From Sphingobacterium hotanense (GTDB lineage Bacteria; Bacteroidota; Bacteroidia; Sphingobacteriales; Sphingobacteriaceae): a stretch of DNA of 64,000 nt. The translations under genes were made by a program, and so were the position numbers. Positions 41,801-51,686 of the stretch are shown in pieces. Position 1 is the first letter of the stretch. Every line of letters starts with the position of its first letter. The stretch is taken from NCBI RefSeq assembly GCF_008274825.1, contig NZ_CP030848.1:4401618-4465617 (forward strand), written 5' to 3'. A model generated the notes under the pieces. That model saw nothing but the letters and a program-made list of their open reading frames with translations, had not been told where the DNA came from and ran no database searches.

Positions 41801-44800
41801 TTAAATACCAATTGAGAGTCCAAAATTATAAGTTACCGGTGCGAGAACTCCTCTAGCGGGAGCTAGGCCATAGCCATTCCATACTTCTGGATCTAGATTA
41901 TGGGAATTGGCTGCCCAGCGCCAAGCGTTCAAAATTTGTCCGGTAATACGCACATGACGAATAGGCGTTCTGCCAAGAATCTGTTGTGGAAGTGTATATG
42001 AGAGCGATATATCACGCAATTTGATATAATCCGCGCGCTCAACAAATTTTGTCGCTGCATTATAGATATCTGTCACATTCCCCGACGCTCCGGAAATAAA
42101 AGCCGGTGCCAAATCGGGATTAGCCTCGTCTCCTGGCTTTTTCCAGTAGTTTAACCAAAGGCGATCGAAGTTGCTGTTGTAGTTGAGCTCAGCATACTTG
42201 CTCAATGCTTCCGGATGTACTGTTCTCATGACATGTCCGCCATTAAATACGAACATAAAGTTCAGGTCGAAACTTTTATATCTAAATCCATTTCTCCATG
42301 CTACACTATACGGAGGTACGCTCGTGCCCTCATAAATCAGGTCTGCTACTTCCAACTGCTGCGTAGATTTTACTAAAGTTCCATCTGCTTTTCTCGCTAA
42401 AGGCTCCCCTTTTTCGTCAAGTCCAGCATAGTCTATGCTATATAAACTTCCTACAGGCTTCCCAACTCTGTTTTGCGGAGCATTATAATAATAAACAGGC
42501 GTGTTCTGTTGAACGTATAAATGCGTAATCTCGTTTTTATTATAGCTGAAGTTTAGCGTGGTGTTCCATTTGAAATTCGTTCTATCAATTGCTTTTCCAT
42601 TAAGCCCAAGCTCGATACCGCGATTCTTCATGTTTCCATAGTTCAAATTCACAATATCCCAGCCTAGTGTTGGATCCACGGCAGTTGGTCCAAGAAGATC
42701 TGCTGTTTTCTTGTTATAGATATCGATACTACCGTTGATACGATTCGCTAAAACAGCAAAATCAACCCCGAAGTTTAATACATCGGTTCTCTCCCACCGG
42801 AGAGATGGGTTGGGAGGCGTTGTGATATTCGCCTGTAGCTCTCCTGTATAATAATTTAGGTTTGAACTTACTCTCGATATCAAATATGGACCATTTTCCT
42901 TCGGAACATTCCCGTTGACACCGTAGGTTAAGCGAACCGCTAATCGATTCAACCATTCTTGATCAAAGGTCGGCAACTTATACAAGGCGCCCAGCGACCA
43001 TAAAGGCTTATATTGATTCTTTATATCTGTTCCGAAAAGGTTTGACTGATCTACTCGAATACTACCGCTCAAGGTTAATTTACGGCCATAGGTATATGAA
43101 CCATTTGCATAAAAGGAAACAAACCTGTCAAGCACGTCCGTAAATCCTCTTTCTCTCTTCGATAAGGTATAGCTATTAAAAATAGCTTCTGTGTTTCTGA
43201 TGTTAATCCCAAACAGCTCCTCATTTATACCCTTGTAGACCAAACTGCTTTCGTCGTATCCATATTTGTAGATATCGGTGAATCTGGAATTTATCTGTCT
43301 TCTTTCAGCACCTGCAATGAAACTAATTTCATCGTTGTTTTGAAGAACACGATCAAAGTTAAGCTGCGCTCTTAACGTATAGGAGTTGTTATCATCTCTG
43401 CGCTCCGCAAATTGCCCGCCCTGCGGAACATTACGTTTAATCACACCATCCTTATCTATTTGTGTAGCATCATTAATCTGTGCTACTACGCTCTGTGCAT
43501 CCTTACTATAAGTTGTTCCGTTATAGCCTTCGGTACGCTCTGTTTGATAAGATAAATCAAGCGTTAAGCCTTGCATCAGCTTAAAATTAGCACCAAAATT
43601 TAAGTTGATGTATTTATTATAAAAATCAACTTTTGTCTTGTCGACCTCGTTGATTGGTATGTAGGTTTCATCCTCTAATCCCAGTCCATTCAATCTGTCT
43701 ATCTCAAACTGCGATTTACTGCTGTACCATTGTGCTGGCGTTCCATCCTCATTTCTCAACAAAAAGTACGAGGCCTTTCCACCCATATAATTGTCGTAAA
43801 AATTAAAGCCTATTCCGCCTTTTTGTTTCTGATTTTTCCCAAGGACGTTAAGATTTAAATTCATCCAGTCCGTTAATTTAACGGAATTACGGATATTGAA
43901 TCCAATACTTTCAACAACAGGTCTGCCTTTGTTGTAGTCGCCCGGTCTGTTGTAGTTTACTGAATAATAATATTTATAACGCTCTGTTCCGCCAGACAAA
44001 GAAAGATTATGCTGTTGGTCAACTTTAACCTGATTCAGGAATTCACCCATTTGATCGTTACGGTTTCTATTTCTGAAAACATCAAGTTGTCTCTCTAATT
44101 CAACCGCATCAATCTTGCCGCCTTTAAACTCATAAAGAGTTCTATATACATCGTTCATCGCTCTTTTTGGGTCGATCGAAGCGTAGTCTCCAGAGCGATA
44201 ATTGAACATTTCTTTCTGAAAATCGACCAATTCAGCACTACTCATTTGATTTAAGTACGCTCTACTTGGCAGGCCTCTAAAAGCAAGTGTATTAGTATAA
44301 TTGATTTGCGCAGGACCTTCTTTCCCCATCTTTGTTGTAATAACAATAACGCCATTCGAAGATCTGACACCATAAATAGATGCTGCGGATGCATCCTTTA
44401 ATACTGTCATGGTTTCAACATCGTTGGGATTAATAGCAGTCAGATCGCCCTCATATGGCATCCCATCCACCACAATGAGCGGAGCAGCTTGCGCATTTAG
44501 GGTAGATCGACCTCTAACCTCAATTCCAATGGTATTCCTGTTGTTCTGCGGATTCGATGAAGAACGATTTAAATTTAAGTTCATCCCCGGCAATAGCCCT
44601 TCCGTTCTATCTATGAAGTTCGTTTGCAAGCGTCCTTCCATATCCTGAGCACTCACCTGAGCGAAAGAACCGGCAGCACGTTCTTTGCTGATTTTCTGAT
44701 AACCGGTATTTACAATAAGTTCAACTCCTTCAATTGTATTGTTCGTTTGTTGCAAGACAATTGTGCCGATCTCGGTTGAAGCAGCGATTTCTATAGGTTC

Positions 44801-45439
44801 ATATCCTACGCAAGAACAAACGAGCACTTGCCCAGATATCGCTTGTTGATTTATTTTAAAATAGCCGTTCTCATCCGTAATTGTTCCAATGTTAGTTCCT
44901 TTTATACGAATACTAGCTCCAGAAACAGGCTGACCATTAACATCAACAAGTCGCCCTCTAATATCTTGAAGGGATAAATTGTTGGTGTTATTCAATGCTG
45001 TGTTAGCATTTGGGCTGATTGGATTGGGTCTTTCCTTAATTACGATGGTTTTCTTTTGAATCTCGTAAGTAAGGTTAAACTTATTCAAAATCTTAGGTAG
45101 AGCCTCCGTTAAAGGTTTCCGATCGATATTAACGCTTACCAGCGCATTCGGCTGAACATCCTGAGCTGACCATAGATAATGATAGCCTGTTTGCCTATTA
45201 ATATCTTTAAACACCTGTCGTATCGACACATTATTCCCCTTAAGTGACACAACTTGGGCTACCCCAGTCGCCCATAACTGTGAAAACAATAAAGTAATTA
45301 AAATAGAAGTAGCTGAAATTCGCATAATGCATCTCCTCAATAGTCCCTCGTCAGCTTTAGCTCGATGGGTTAATCCACGCTTTTTCCGCACAAAATATGC
45401 TCTCCAGTGGAGCTTATCTTGTTCATAATTTTCATACAT
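41801..45439 (-). CDS. SusC/RagA TonB-dependent outer-membrane transporter with STN domain
   Basis: The 1212-residue protein imports a substrate across the outer membrane using TonB energy. After a signal region (MRISATSILITLLFSQLWAT, about residue 39) comes an STN domain (VSLKGNNVSIRQVFKDINRQ), a carboxypeptidase-like sandwich (RLVDVNGQPVSGASIRIKGT) and the plug with IEVRGRSTLNAQAAPLIVVD and YGVRSSNGVIVITTK. A long barrel ends NFGLSIGI. The STN domain implies signalling to FecR, encoded just upstream, and through it to the ECF sigma factor. The 38 residues before the signal segment are unusual, and the true start may be at 45325. Confidence 0.94.
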   Translation of the reverse strand: MYENYEQDKLHWRAYFVRKKRGLTHRAKADEGLLRRCIMRISATSILITLLFSQLWATGVAQVVSLKGNNVSIRQVFKDINRQTGYHYLWSAQDVQPNALVSVNIDRKPLTEALPKILNKFNLTYEIQKKTIVIKERPNPISPNANTALNNTNNLSLQDIRGRLVDVNGQPVSGASIRIKGTNIGTITDENGYFKINQQAISGQVLVCSCVGYEPIEIAASTEIGTIVLQQTNNTIEGVELIVNTGYQKISKERAAGSFAQVSAQDMEGRLQTNFIDRTEGLLPGMNLNLNRSSSNPQNNRNTIGIEVRGRSTLNAQAAPLIVVDGMPYEGDLTAINPNDVETMTVLKDASAASIYGVRSSNGVIVITTKMGKEGPAQINYTNTLAFRGLPSRAYLNQMSSAELVDFQKEMFNYRSGDYASIDPKRAMNDVYRTLYEFKGGKIDAVELERQLDVFRNRNRNDQMGEFLNQVKVDQQHNLSLSGGTERYKYYYSVNYNRPGDYNKGRPVVESIGFNIRNSVKLTDWMNLNLNVLGKNQKQKGGIGFNFYDNYMGGKASYFLLRNEDGTPAQWYSSKSQFEIDRLNGLGLEDETYIPINEVDKTKVDFYNKYINLNFGANFKLMQGLTLDLSYQTERTEGYNGTTYSKDAQSVVAQINDATQIDKDGVIKRNVPQGGQFAERRDDNNSYTLRAQLNFDRVLQNNDEISFIAGAERRQINSRFTDIYKYGYDESSLVYKGINEELFGINIRNTEAIFNSYTLSKRERGFTDVLDRFVSFYANGSYTYGRKLTLSGSIRVDQSNLFGTDIKNQYKPLWSLGALYKLPTFDQEWLNRLAVRLTYGVNGNVPKENGPYLISRVSSNLNYYTGELQANITTPPNPSLRWERTDVLNFGVDFAVLANRINGSIDIYNKKTADLLGPTAVDPTLGWDIVNLNYGNMKNRGIELGLNGKAIDRTNFKWNTTLNFSYNKNEITHLYVQQNTPVYYYNAPQNRVGKPVGSLYSIDYAGLDEKGEPLARKADGTLVKSTQQLEVADLIYEGTSVPPYSVAWRNGFRYKSFDLNFMFVFNGGHVMRTVHPEALSKYAELNYNSNFDRLWLNYWKKPGDEANPDLAPAFISGASGNVTDIYNAATKFVERADYIKLRDISLSYTLPQQILGRTPIRHVRITGQILNAWRWAANSHNLDPEVWNGYGLAPARGVLAPVTYNFGLSIGI

Positions 45440-45525
45440 TTGATTAGGTTTTAATAATTATTACTCGATTTTATTTAGACCAACCAGCAGGGACGCCGCA
45501 ATCGTCTCTGCTTTTTTGATTTTTG

Positions 45526-46707
45526 CTATTTATTTTTCGTTATCAAAATCTTATTTCCTTTATACTTAAACTTTACTTTTCCTGTTATTTCTAACAGCGT
45601 GAGTATTTCTCGAATTTCCAGATTCTTTGACACCATCGCTTCAAATCGTTGGGAAGCCAATGCTTTGCTCTCCCACTCAAACTCAACATTATACCATCGC
45701 TCCAGTTGTTTCGTAATTTCTAATAGGCTTTCACTAGAGAATACAAATTCCCCTTGTTTCCACCCTAGAACGGAGCTTAAATTTGCCTTTTGCTTCAGGG
45801 TATTACCACGCGAGGTTAATGCCTGCTCTCCCGGAGTTAATCGCAAAGATTGTTTCTCAGTCTTCACATCTACACTGCCCTCAACAAGCGTTGTAGCAGT
45901 GGTTCTATCATTCGCAAAGGATTTAACATTGAACTGTGTTCCCAACACCTCTATACGTTGATTTCTCGTAGAAACGAAAAACGGTTTCTTACGCATGGGC
46001 CCGCCTTCTTCACCAATCTTAATCGTCGAAACATGGAAATAGGCTTCTCCTTCTAAATCAACATACCGAGCATCCTCTGTTTCCCGATATTTTAATTCCG
46101 TTTCTGAGTTCAACCAGACCTCTGTGCCGTCTGGCATGCGCATTCGATATTGTCCTCCTTTTGGAGTATTTAACGCAAAGGAAGTAATGCGTGACCCTCG
46201 CAGATCGCTATTCGCCTTATGGCCATCTTCATATTGAATTGCTGTATCAACAATCACTTTCGACTCAGATTCTGAAAGGATGATTTGCTCTCCATTTGCT
46301 AGCGTTAGTGTTGCCTTGTTTCCGCCGGGCTTAATTAAGTGAACCTGTTCTTGGACTGGTTCATGCTCTTTTCCGTAGAATAGATATAATGCAAACGAGA
46401 CAATCAATACTGCTGCTACAGCTGATGCCCAGGTAAATAGTCGCTTAATAGCAAGGGGCTTCGATGAACTCCCCGCATTTGCAGAAAATTTCTCCAATTG
46501 CTTTTTCCAGGCATCATCCGATGAATAAAGACTAAGCTCGGTAAGATCTTGTGGCACTCTTTTCACTATGTCCATATAAGCCAATAGCTTCTCATTTTCG
46601 GGATTTTCCAATAACCAGACATCTAGTTCCAATTGTTGACGATTGGAGAGCTGACCCAAAGAGCGGGCCGCGAGAATAGCGACTATATGTTTTGGCAGAG
46701 TGTTCAT
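45526..46707 (-). CDS. FecR anti-sigma factor
   Basis: FecR spans the inner membrane and passes the signal from the SusC STN domain to the sigma factor. The 393-residue protein has a cytoplasmic N-terminal helical region, one membrane helix (WASAVAAVLIVSFALYLFYG, near residue 90-110), the FecR domain (FALNTPKGGQYRMRMPDGTE, WLNSETELKYRE, QRIEVLGTQFNVKSF) and a C-terminal DUF4974 domain (LLEITKQLERWYNVEFEWES). It lies 102 bases after the sigma gene and directly before susC. Confidence 0.94.
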   Translation of the reverse strand: MNTLPKHIVAILAARSLGQLSNRQQLELDVWLLENPENEKLLAYMDIVKRVPQDLTELSLYSSDDAWKKQLEKFSANAGSSSKPLAIKRLFTWASAVAAVLIVSFALYLFYGKEHEPVQEQVHLIKPGGNKATLTLANGEQIILSESESKVIVDTAIQYEDGHKANSDLRGSRITSFALNTPKGGQYRMRMPDGTEVWLNSETELKYRETEDARYVDLEGEAYFHVSTIKIGEEGGPMRKKPFFVSTRNQRIEVLGTQFNVKSFANDRTTATTLVEGSVDVKTEKQSLRLTPGEQALTSRGNTLKQKANLSSVLGWKQGEFVFSSESLLEITKQLERWYNVEFEWESKALASQRFEAMVSKNLEIREILTLLEITGKVKFKYKGNKILITKNK

Positions 46708-46809
46708 AACCGATTCTAATATAGAAACAGAAATTCAAGATATCATCTACAAAAAGAAACTCAATTAATTTGTAATTAACTGATATATAGACGAATAAAT
46801 TTTAGAATA

Positions 46810-47403
46810 TTAAAGCGAATATTGTAAAATGAAAAGAAATAGTAAGAATTGATCAAAGGATAGTCTTTCTTTGAGAAGTGCAATCCCTCGCGCTTTCTGA
46901 GAATAGACAGTACCTCTGGAGATTCCTAATTGATCCGCTACTTCCTGCGGCTCAAGCCCGTCAAAAACAAGCATTTGCATCACTTTCTTACACTGCTCAG
47001 GCAGCGATTCAATGTTTTCTTGGATCACTTTCAGTGTTTCCAGATAAACAACTTGCGCTTCCACAGAGAATTCTGTCCATTCCTGCTGTGCCAGAAAAGT
47101 CTCCTCTTTTTTCTGAAGTCGCTTTGTTTTATCTAAGAAATTAAGGGCAGCATTCTTGGAAGAAATATACAGAAAAGCACGAACGCTATCTAAGGAGTCG
47201 AAATTACCGCACTTATCCCAAAGTTTTAAGAAGATGTCATGGGCTATTTCTTCCGCTTGAAAACGCTCAATTCCCATTTTTGTTAAGAACAAACAGAGCG
47301 CAGGATAATTCATCTTAAATATGATCTCAAACGCAGAGACTTCTCCTCGTTTAAACTGCGCTAACAAATCAAGCTCATTCTCGTATTTTGATGATGATTT
47401 CAC
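46810..47403 (-). CDS. ECF RNA polymerase sigma-70 factor
   Basis: This 197-residue sigma factor of the Bacteroides expansion family has region 2 (FEIIFKMNYPALCLFLTKMG, AEEIAHDIFLKLWDKCG) and region 4 (PEQCKKVMQMLVFDGLEPQE, VADQLGISRGTVYSQKARGI, a helix-turn-helix). It probably directs transcription of fecR-susC-susD and the two thioredoxin-like genes when FecR is triggered. The last residues (FDQFLLFLFILQYSL) are unusually hydrophobic. Confidence 0.94.
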   Translation of the reverse strand: MKSSSKYENELDLLAQFKRGEVSAFEIIFKMNYPALCLFLTKMGIERFQAEEIAHDIFLKLWDKCGNFDSLDSVRAFLYISSKNAALNFLDKTKRLQKKEETFLAQQEWTEFSVEAQVVYLETLKVIQENIESLPEQCKKVMQMLVFDGLEPQEVADQLGISRGTVYSQKARGIALLKERLSFDQFLLFLFILQYSL

Positions 47404-47486
47404 ATTTCAATATTACCCAAATTTTAAGAAAGAATAAACAGGGAGTAATAATGCGAATAGGTAAATGAGAAAGAAAGGAGCAAATT

Positions 47487-48413
47487 CTAATAATACTTCT
47501 TATACAAATCGTATATAATTGCCTTATCCCTATCCGTCAGAACCGGACTCAGATCCGTCCTCACATACTTCTTCTTAAAAGCTCGGATTACTGCACTTTG
47601 ATTCTTCATATCATAGCCCATCAACTTAAGCGCATCGATAGGGTTGAATGTCGCTGGGGCAGGCATTAAGTAAGATTCATTGAACCAAATTCCAAATCCA
47701 CGTGCCGCTAGTTTATCCCATGGGAATAACACATTCGGGTCATCCTTTCTGCCTGGCGCGAAATCGCTGTGTCCAATGAAGTTTAATTGCGGAATAGTGT
47801 ATCTAGTCTTTAGCGTATCCAATAGGGTCAGCAGGGCGTTAATTTGCGGCTCTGGGAAAGCGTCGAAACCATTGTTGTCGAGCTCGATTCCAATCGACAC
47901 GGAGTTCATATCCGTAATCTGTCCCCATTTCCCTCTTCCGGCATGCCAGCCACGCATATAATCGTTCAGCATCTGCACAACCCGCCCATCGCGACCGATT
48001 ACATAATGGCTGCTCACTTTGGTATGCGGCAGCTGAAAGGTACGGATAGTCTGTGCTGTGCTATTTTGGGAAGTATGATGAATCATGACGTAGGAAGGCT
48101 TCCTCCAATCATAATGCATCGCTTGCGCGAAATCGTATTCCTTATGAATACCAGTCGTAAAAAGCTGTTTTGCTTGCTCCTCCGGACTTAATGGAGCATT
48201 CGGATCGATTTGATTCTGCTGATTCGCCTGTTGGGTAATCTGCTCATTCAGCGATACAGTATCTTTCGGGATAACTGTATTTTCTATAGCCTCAGAAGGC
48301 TTTATAACGGCAGTTTGTGGGTTTTGTAAGACGGTTGTTTTCTTGGCTGGTGAACAAGCAACCAAGAAAACTAACCCAACTCCTACTACCAAAAACTGTT
48401 TTATATTCAACAT
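47487..48413 (-). CDS. N-acetylmuramoyl-L-alanine amidase lipoprotein
   Basis: This enzyme cleaves peptide side chains from peptidoglycan. The 308-residue protein has a lipobox (FLVVGVGLVFLVACS), a disordered glutamine-rich linker, and an Amidase_2 (AmpD-like) domain with zinc residues in YVMIHHTSQ and NFIGHSDFAPGRKDDP, and GWHAGRGKWG, NSVSIGIELDNNGFDAFPE. The lipid anchor suggests the inner face of the outer membrane. The C-terminal tail (SAVIRAFKKKYVRTD) looks like a small peptidoglycan-binding part. It forms part of a minus-strand run of envelope genes up to 51665. Confidence 0.91.
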   Translation of the reverse strand: MLNIKQFLVVGVGLVFLVACSPAKKTTVLQNPQTAVIKPSEAIENTVIPKDTVSLNEQITQQANQQNQIDPNAPLSPEEQAKQLFTTGIHKEYDFAQAMHYDWRKPSYVMIHHTSQNSTAQTIRTFQLPHTKVSSHYVIGRDGRVVQMLNDYMRGWHAGRGKWGQITDMNSVSIGIELDNNGFDAFPEPQINALLTLLDTLKTRYTIPQLNFIGHSDFAPGRKDDPNVLFPWDKLAARGFGIWFNESYLMPAPATFNPIDALKLMGYDMKNQSAVIRAFKKKYVRTDLSPVLTDRDKAIIYDLYKKYY

Positions 48414-48418
48414 CCAAT

Positions 48419-49465
48419 CTATTTTGGTAAGTTAAGAAGCAAACCTACTGCCAAAGCTTGATTCCACTGTACCGCTCCATCCATCGCCGAATCGTAAAGC
48501 ATTGTACCACTTAAGGATACATTTATTAATGAGGTTACTTTTGCTGAAAAGGTTGCGTCCAAGCGGTGTGCTGGATCGTTCATATCCTCATAATCAGCAA
48601 ATAAGTTATAACGCGCTTTCAGATTTAGATTCTTTGTCAGATTACGATCTAAATTCGCTGTAAGCTGGAAGGCCAGCTCATTTTTAAAGTTCTTACCCTC
48701 TTCCACACCATATTTCTCGCCGGTTCCTTTGCTATGATCCTTAGGATTTGGGTAAACCCCATAGCGTTGGAAATAAGCCTCCGCAGATCTTGGCTTAATT
48801 CTTTCATCCAAAATAATGGTCTGGCGTGCTGTACCCGTACCAAAACGTAACGAGAATGTATTATCTGGCTTATACTCCAAACCCAGGGATTCTGTAAAAT
48901 ATCCTGGCGACATGAACGCAGAAACAACACCGGTGATCGAGTCCTGACCATCAGCACCCTTCGCATAGGTATAGCGACTGTCAAACTGCGACTCGAAAGT
49001 GAACGAGGTATAGATCGCCCAGCTTTTCGACAATTTGTAGGAAAGCTTATTATCCCAGAACACACGGTCATTGTTAGGCTTTGCCAGTTGACCTTCGTTT
49101 CTGATCTTACCATACTTCAGGTCAATCTCGGTAGTAAAGTTGAAATTATTCTTTGTATAGTCTGATTTGTGCCATATTAAGCCCATGATAGCCCAAGAGT
49201 TGATACCCCCCAGCTTCCAGTTTTCGCTAAAAGCGGCTTGGTTAAAGTTGATTCCAATCTTGCTCCAATGTTTCCAGTAGTTCACTTCTAAATCCAACTT
49301 CGGAATAGGAACATTAATATTCTTAACATTCAACGCTTGTCCTGCTTTGTTTTCATTGATTGTCGTGTCGGGTCTGACGCGCAAATCCTTCAAATCCTGC
49401 GCATATGCTACGGTAAACCCAAGCATCAAAAGAAAAAATGGTAAAAGGTAGAATTTTATCTTCAT
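48419..49465 (-). CDS. DUF3078 outer-membrane beta-barrel-like protein
   Basis: The protein (about 348 residues from the ATG at 49465) has a signal peptide (MKIKFYLLPFFLLMLGFTVA) and strand-rich text: YWKHWSKIGINFNQAAFSEN, NNFNFTTEIDLKYGKIRNEG, FWDNKLSYKLSKSWAIYTSF, ending in NQALAVGLLLNLPK. This is DUF3078, a family of Bacteroidota outer-membrane proteins without a known role. It starts just after the stop of the upstream gene, so the two are coupled. Confidence 0.88.
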   Translation of the reverse strand: MKIKFYLLPFFLLMLGFTVAYAQDLKDLRVRPDTTINENKAGQALNVKNINVPIPKLDLEVNYWKHWSKIGINFNQAAFSENWKLGGINSWAIMGLIWHKSDYTKNNFNFTTEIDLKYGKIRNEGQLAKPNNDRVFWDNKLSYKLSKSWAIYTSFTFESQFDSRYTYAKGADGQDSITGVVSAFMSPGYFTESLGLEYKPDNTFSLRFGTGTARQTIILDERIKPRSAEAYFQRYGVYPNPKDHSKGTGEKYGVEEGKNFKNELAFQLTANLDRNLTKNLNLKARYNLFADYEDMNDPAHRLDATFSAKVTSLINVSLSGTMLYDSAMDGAVQWNQALAVGLLLNLPK

Positions 49466-49466
49466 A

Positions 49467-50228
49467 TTATTTTTTTTGATTAACATCCAGCTTTATATCA
49501 GGCAACTCACGCAAAGGTCGCAAATTTGGGTGTAGTTTAAACACTTCGTACTTACTTTTTATATATTGAACCAGTTGATAGTGGTTCGCCTTCGAGATAA
49601 ACTCGTATGAAGGCCGAAACAAGCGCATATAAACCTGCAATTGCTCACCCTCAAGATCTGTCAACGAGCGCACTAAATCAGGTGAAAAATAAAAATCAAC
49701 GATATTCTCTTCGTGTATCCTTTCGATATGCTGGGTGAAGCGCCTTGCATTCTTTGCTTCCCGGCTTACCAAACTATACAGCGCATCAATACTAACCCCG
49801 GCGCCAGTCGGTCCGACCGTAAAATAGTCCTTCGGCTGTGCCAGATCAAAAGCCTTTTTATAGTCTCTTTTTATCTCTTTCAATACATCATCCGGCGAGC
49901 GACGACCATATACCTGTACGGGGTCAATTCGCTTCACAGCAGGCGTTAAGTTAATAATCAATGCTTGTTGATTCGTAAACGTCAATGTATCGCCAACATA
50001 ACCTAATTTACGGATTGATATCCGATCGCCGGATTGCGCCTTGATATTGAACTCTCCGCGCGAATCGTTAAATAGCAGTACGTTAGTGCTTAAGTTTTTA
50101 ATTTGTACCTCTCCCAAGCGTTGCTTAGACTCTCTATCATAAACAATACCAGACACCGAAGTTTGGGCGTATAGGTCGCTAGATAAAGAAACTAAAATTA
50201 AAAAAAGTAATGCTATTAGGTTTTTCAT
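49467..50228 (-). CDS. Exported protein with a carboxypeptidase-like regulatory domain
   Basis: The 253-residue product has a signal peptide (MKNLIALLFLILVSLSSDLY) followed by a beta sandwich (SGIVYDRESKQRLGEVQIKN, RISIRKLGYVGDTLTF) of the CarboxypepD_reg type. The C-terminal half is helical, with FKLHPNLRPLRELPDIKLDV. Such proteins occur with outer-membrane proteins, and here it is coupled to the DUF3078 gene. Function unknown. Confidence 0.8.
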   Translation of the reverse strand: MKNLIALLFLILVSLSSDLYAQTSVSGIVYDRESKQRLGEVQIKNLSTNVLLFNDSRGEFNIKAQSGDRISIRKLGYVGDTLTFTNQQALIINLTPAVKRIDPVQVYGRRSPDDVLKEIKRDYKKAFDLAQPKDYFTVGPTGAGVSIDALYSLVSREAKNARRFTQHIERIHEENIVDFYFSPDLVRSLTDLEGEQLQVYMRLFRPSYEFISKANHYQLVQYIKSKYEVFKLHPNLRPLRELPDIKLDVNQKK

Positions 50229-50296
50229 CTAATACCAAAACTACGTCTTAGAAGAATAGGTTGCTAATATTTAACATCTTTTAATGAGCCGTGTAA

Positions 50297-51145
50297 CTAT
50301 TTTGATACGACTAGAAGCTGCCCAACATAGACGCTATCTCCCGATAAGCCATTCATTTCTTTCAATGCGGCAACCGTGGTCTGATATCTGCTGGCAATAT
50401 TTGTTAGTGTGTCGGAGGCTTTCACCTCATAGATCTGCATGGCCACCGGCTTTTTGATTTCCTCGGCCTGCACTTGTGGCTCTTCTACTTTCTTTTCTTC
50501 GATAATTTCTTCTACCCGTTCTGCTCTGGCAATTACTTCGATAGGTCTTTCTGCCACATCATACCGCTGTAGATTATAGCGCTCGATTAAATCGATGAGC
50601 AGCTCCGGATATCGAGGGTTAGTAGCATAGCCTGCCGCCTTCAGCCCGCGTGCCCAGCCTTTATAATCGTCTTTTTTCAACGTAAAGAGAGACTCATATC
50701 GCTTTCTTAGCAAGAATTGAGAATGGTCTTTAAATGATTGTTCAGGATTGTTATATACGCGGAAGCAATCATTGACTGCATCGTCAGGTCGGGTTACGGA
50801 GCGGCCTGTCCAGGAGCCGCCGCACTTGATACCGAAGTGATTGTTTGCATTGACCGCTAGGTAGGAGTTTCCATTGCCCGATTCCAATAGCGCCTGCGCT
50901 AGCTTAATACTTGCAGGAATACCATACTTATTCATTTCTTCGATGGCAATGCCCTTATATCGATCGATATAGGCTAAACCGGTCATGGATACAGCACCCT
51001 TGTTTCCAGCATTTCCAGAACCATTGGGGCGATGGGTTGTCCCCTTGTTAGAACCCGGTTTCTGTAATACCGTAGAGCGTTTCGTTCCACATGAAACAAA
51101 AAATATGGCCAATATTAAACTGGCCAACATCAATCTCTTTGTCAT
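50297..51145 (-). CDS. Glucosaminidase (peptidoglycan hydrolase) lipoprotein with LysM
   Basis: The 282-residue lipoprotein (lipobox ILAIFFVSCG) contains a glucosaminidase domain: YGIPASIKLAQALLESGNGN with the catalytic glutamate, NNHFGIKCGGSWTGRSV, FRVYNNPEQSFKDHSQFL and GLKAAGYATNPRYPELLID. A C-terminal LysM motif (YEVKASDTLTNIASRYQTTV and SGDSVYVGQLLVVSK) binds peptidoglycan. It cleaves the glycan strand in the periplasm. The next gene downstream encodes a shorter paralogue. Confidence 0.92.
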   Translation of the reverse strand: MTKRLMLASLILAIFFVSCGTKRSTVLQKPGSNKGTTHRPNGSGNAGNKGAVSMTGLAYIDRYKGIAIEEMNKYGIPASIKLAQALLESGNGNSYLAVNANNHFGIKCGGSWTGRSVTRPDDAVNDCFRVYNNPEQSFKDHSQFLLRKRYESLFTLKKDDYKGWARGLKAAGYATNPRYPELLIDLIERYNLQRYDVAERPIEVIARAERVEEIIEEKKVEEPQVQAEEIKKPVAMQIYEVKASDTLTNIASRYQTTVAALKEMNGLSGDSVYVGQLLVVSK

Positions 51146-51158
51146 TCGTTAAGTACGA

Positions 51159-51665
51159 TTAATTCAGATTTATCTTTTCGTCGTATTTTTCTAAGTTGTA
51201 TCTATCGATCGTAGAAATCACCTTACGCGACCAATCTCCGGTTTCCGAATAGCCAGATCTTGCAATCCCTTTCACCCAAGATTTATAGTCGTCTGATTCA
51301 TGCTTATCGAACAAAGGTTTGGTAGCCTTTCTTCTTTGCAATAGCCCAACGAAATCTCTGTAAGAGTCTAACACTGAACCATAGCCTTTATAAGCAGAAC
51401 GAATCTTCGTACTATTGTTTTTTCCCTTAATCCCGAAATGGTTATTTAGGTACTTAGCGATACGGCTATTGCCGTAAGCACTTTCATGGATGGCTACAGC
51501 TAGTATTACTGATGCTGGAACCCCTGTTTCTCGCATTAAGCGTTGCGCATCTGTGCTGTGCTTCGCTATATACGATTTTGTTGTGTAGTCTTGCGCATGC
51601 AAGCTTAAAGTTGTAATTACGGTAAGTATACATACCATAAAAATCTTTCTACAATGTTTTAGCAT
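51159..51665 (-). CDS. Short glucosaminidase-domain protein
   Basis: The 168-residue protein has a signal peptide (ending LSLHAQDY) and one glucosaminidase domain: TGVPASVILAVAIHESAYGN (catalytic glutamate), NNHFGIKGKNNSTKIRSAYK, GSVLDSYRDFVGLLQRRK and GIARSGYSETGDWSRKVIS. It lacks the LysM region and lipobox of its neighbour encoded 13 bases away, from which it probably differs in location. The two most likely arose by duplication. Confidence 0.89.
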   Translation of the reverse strand: MLKHCRKIFMVCILTVITTLSLHAQDYTTKSYIAKHSTDAQRLMRETGVPASVILAVAIHESAYGNSRIAKYLNNHFGIKGKNNSTKIRSAYKGYGSVLDSYRDFVGLLQRRKATKPLFDKHESDDYKSWVKGIARSGYSETGDWSRKVISTIDRYNLEKYDEKINLN

Positions 51666-51686
51666 AAACCTGTTTTTAGTTTAACA

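Noticed and set aside
44409-44648. Plus-strand open frame inside susC
   Set aside because: It lies wholly within the well-supported SusC plug domain in the opposite direction.
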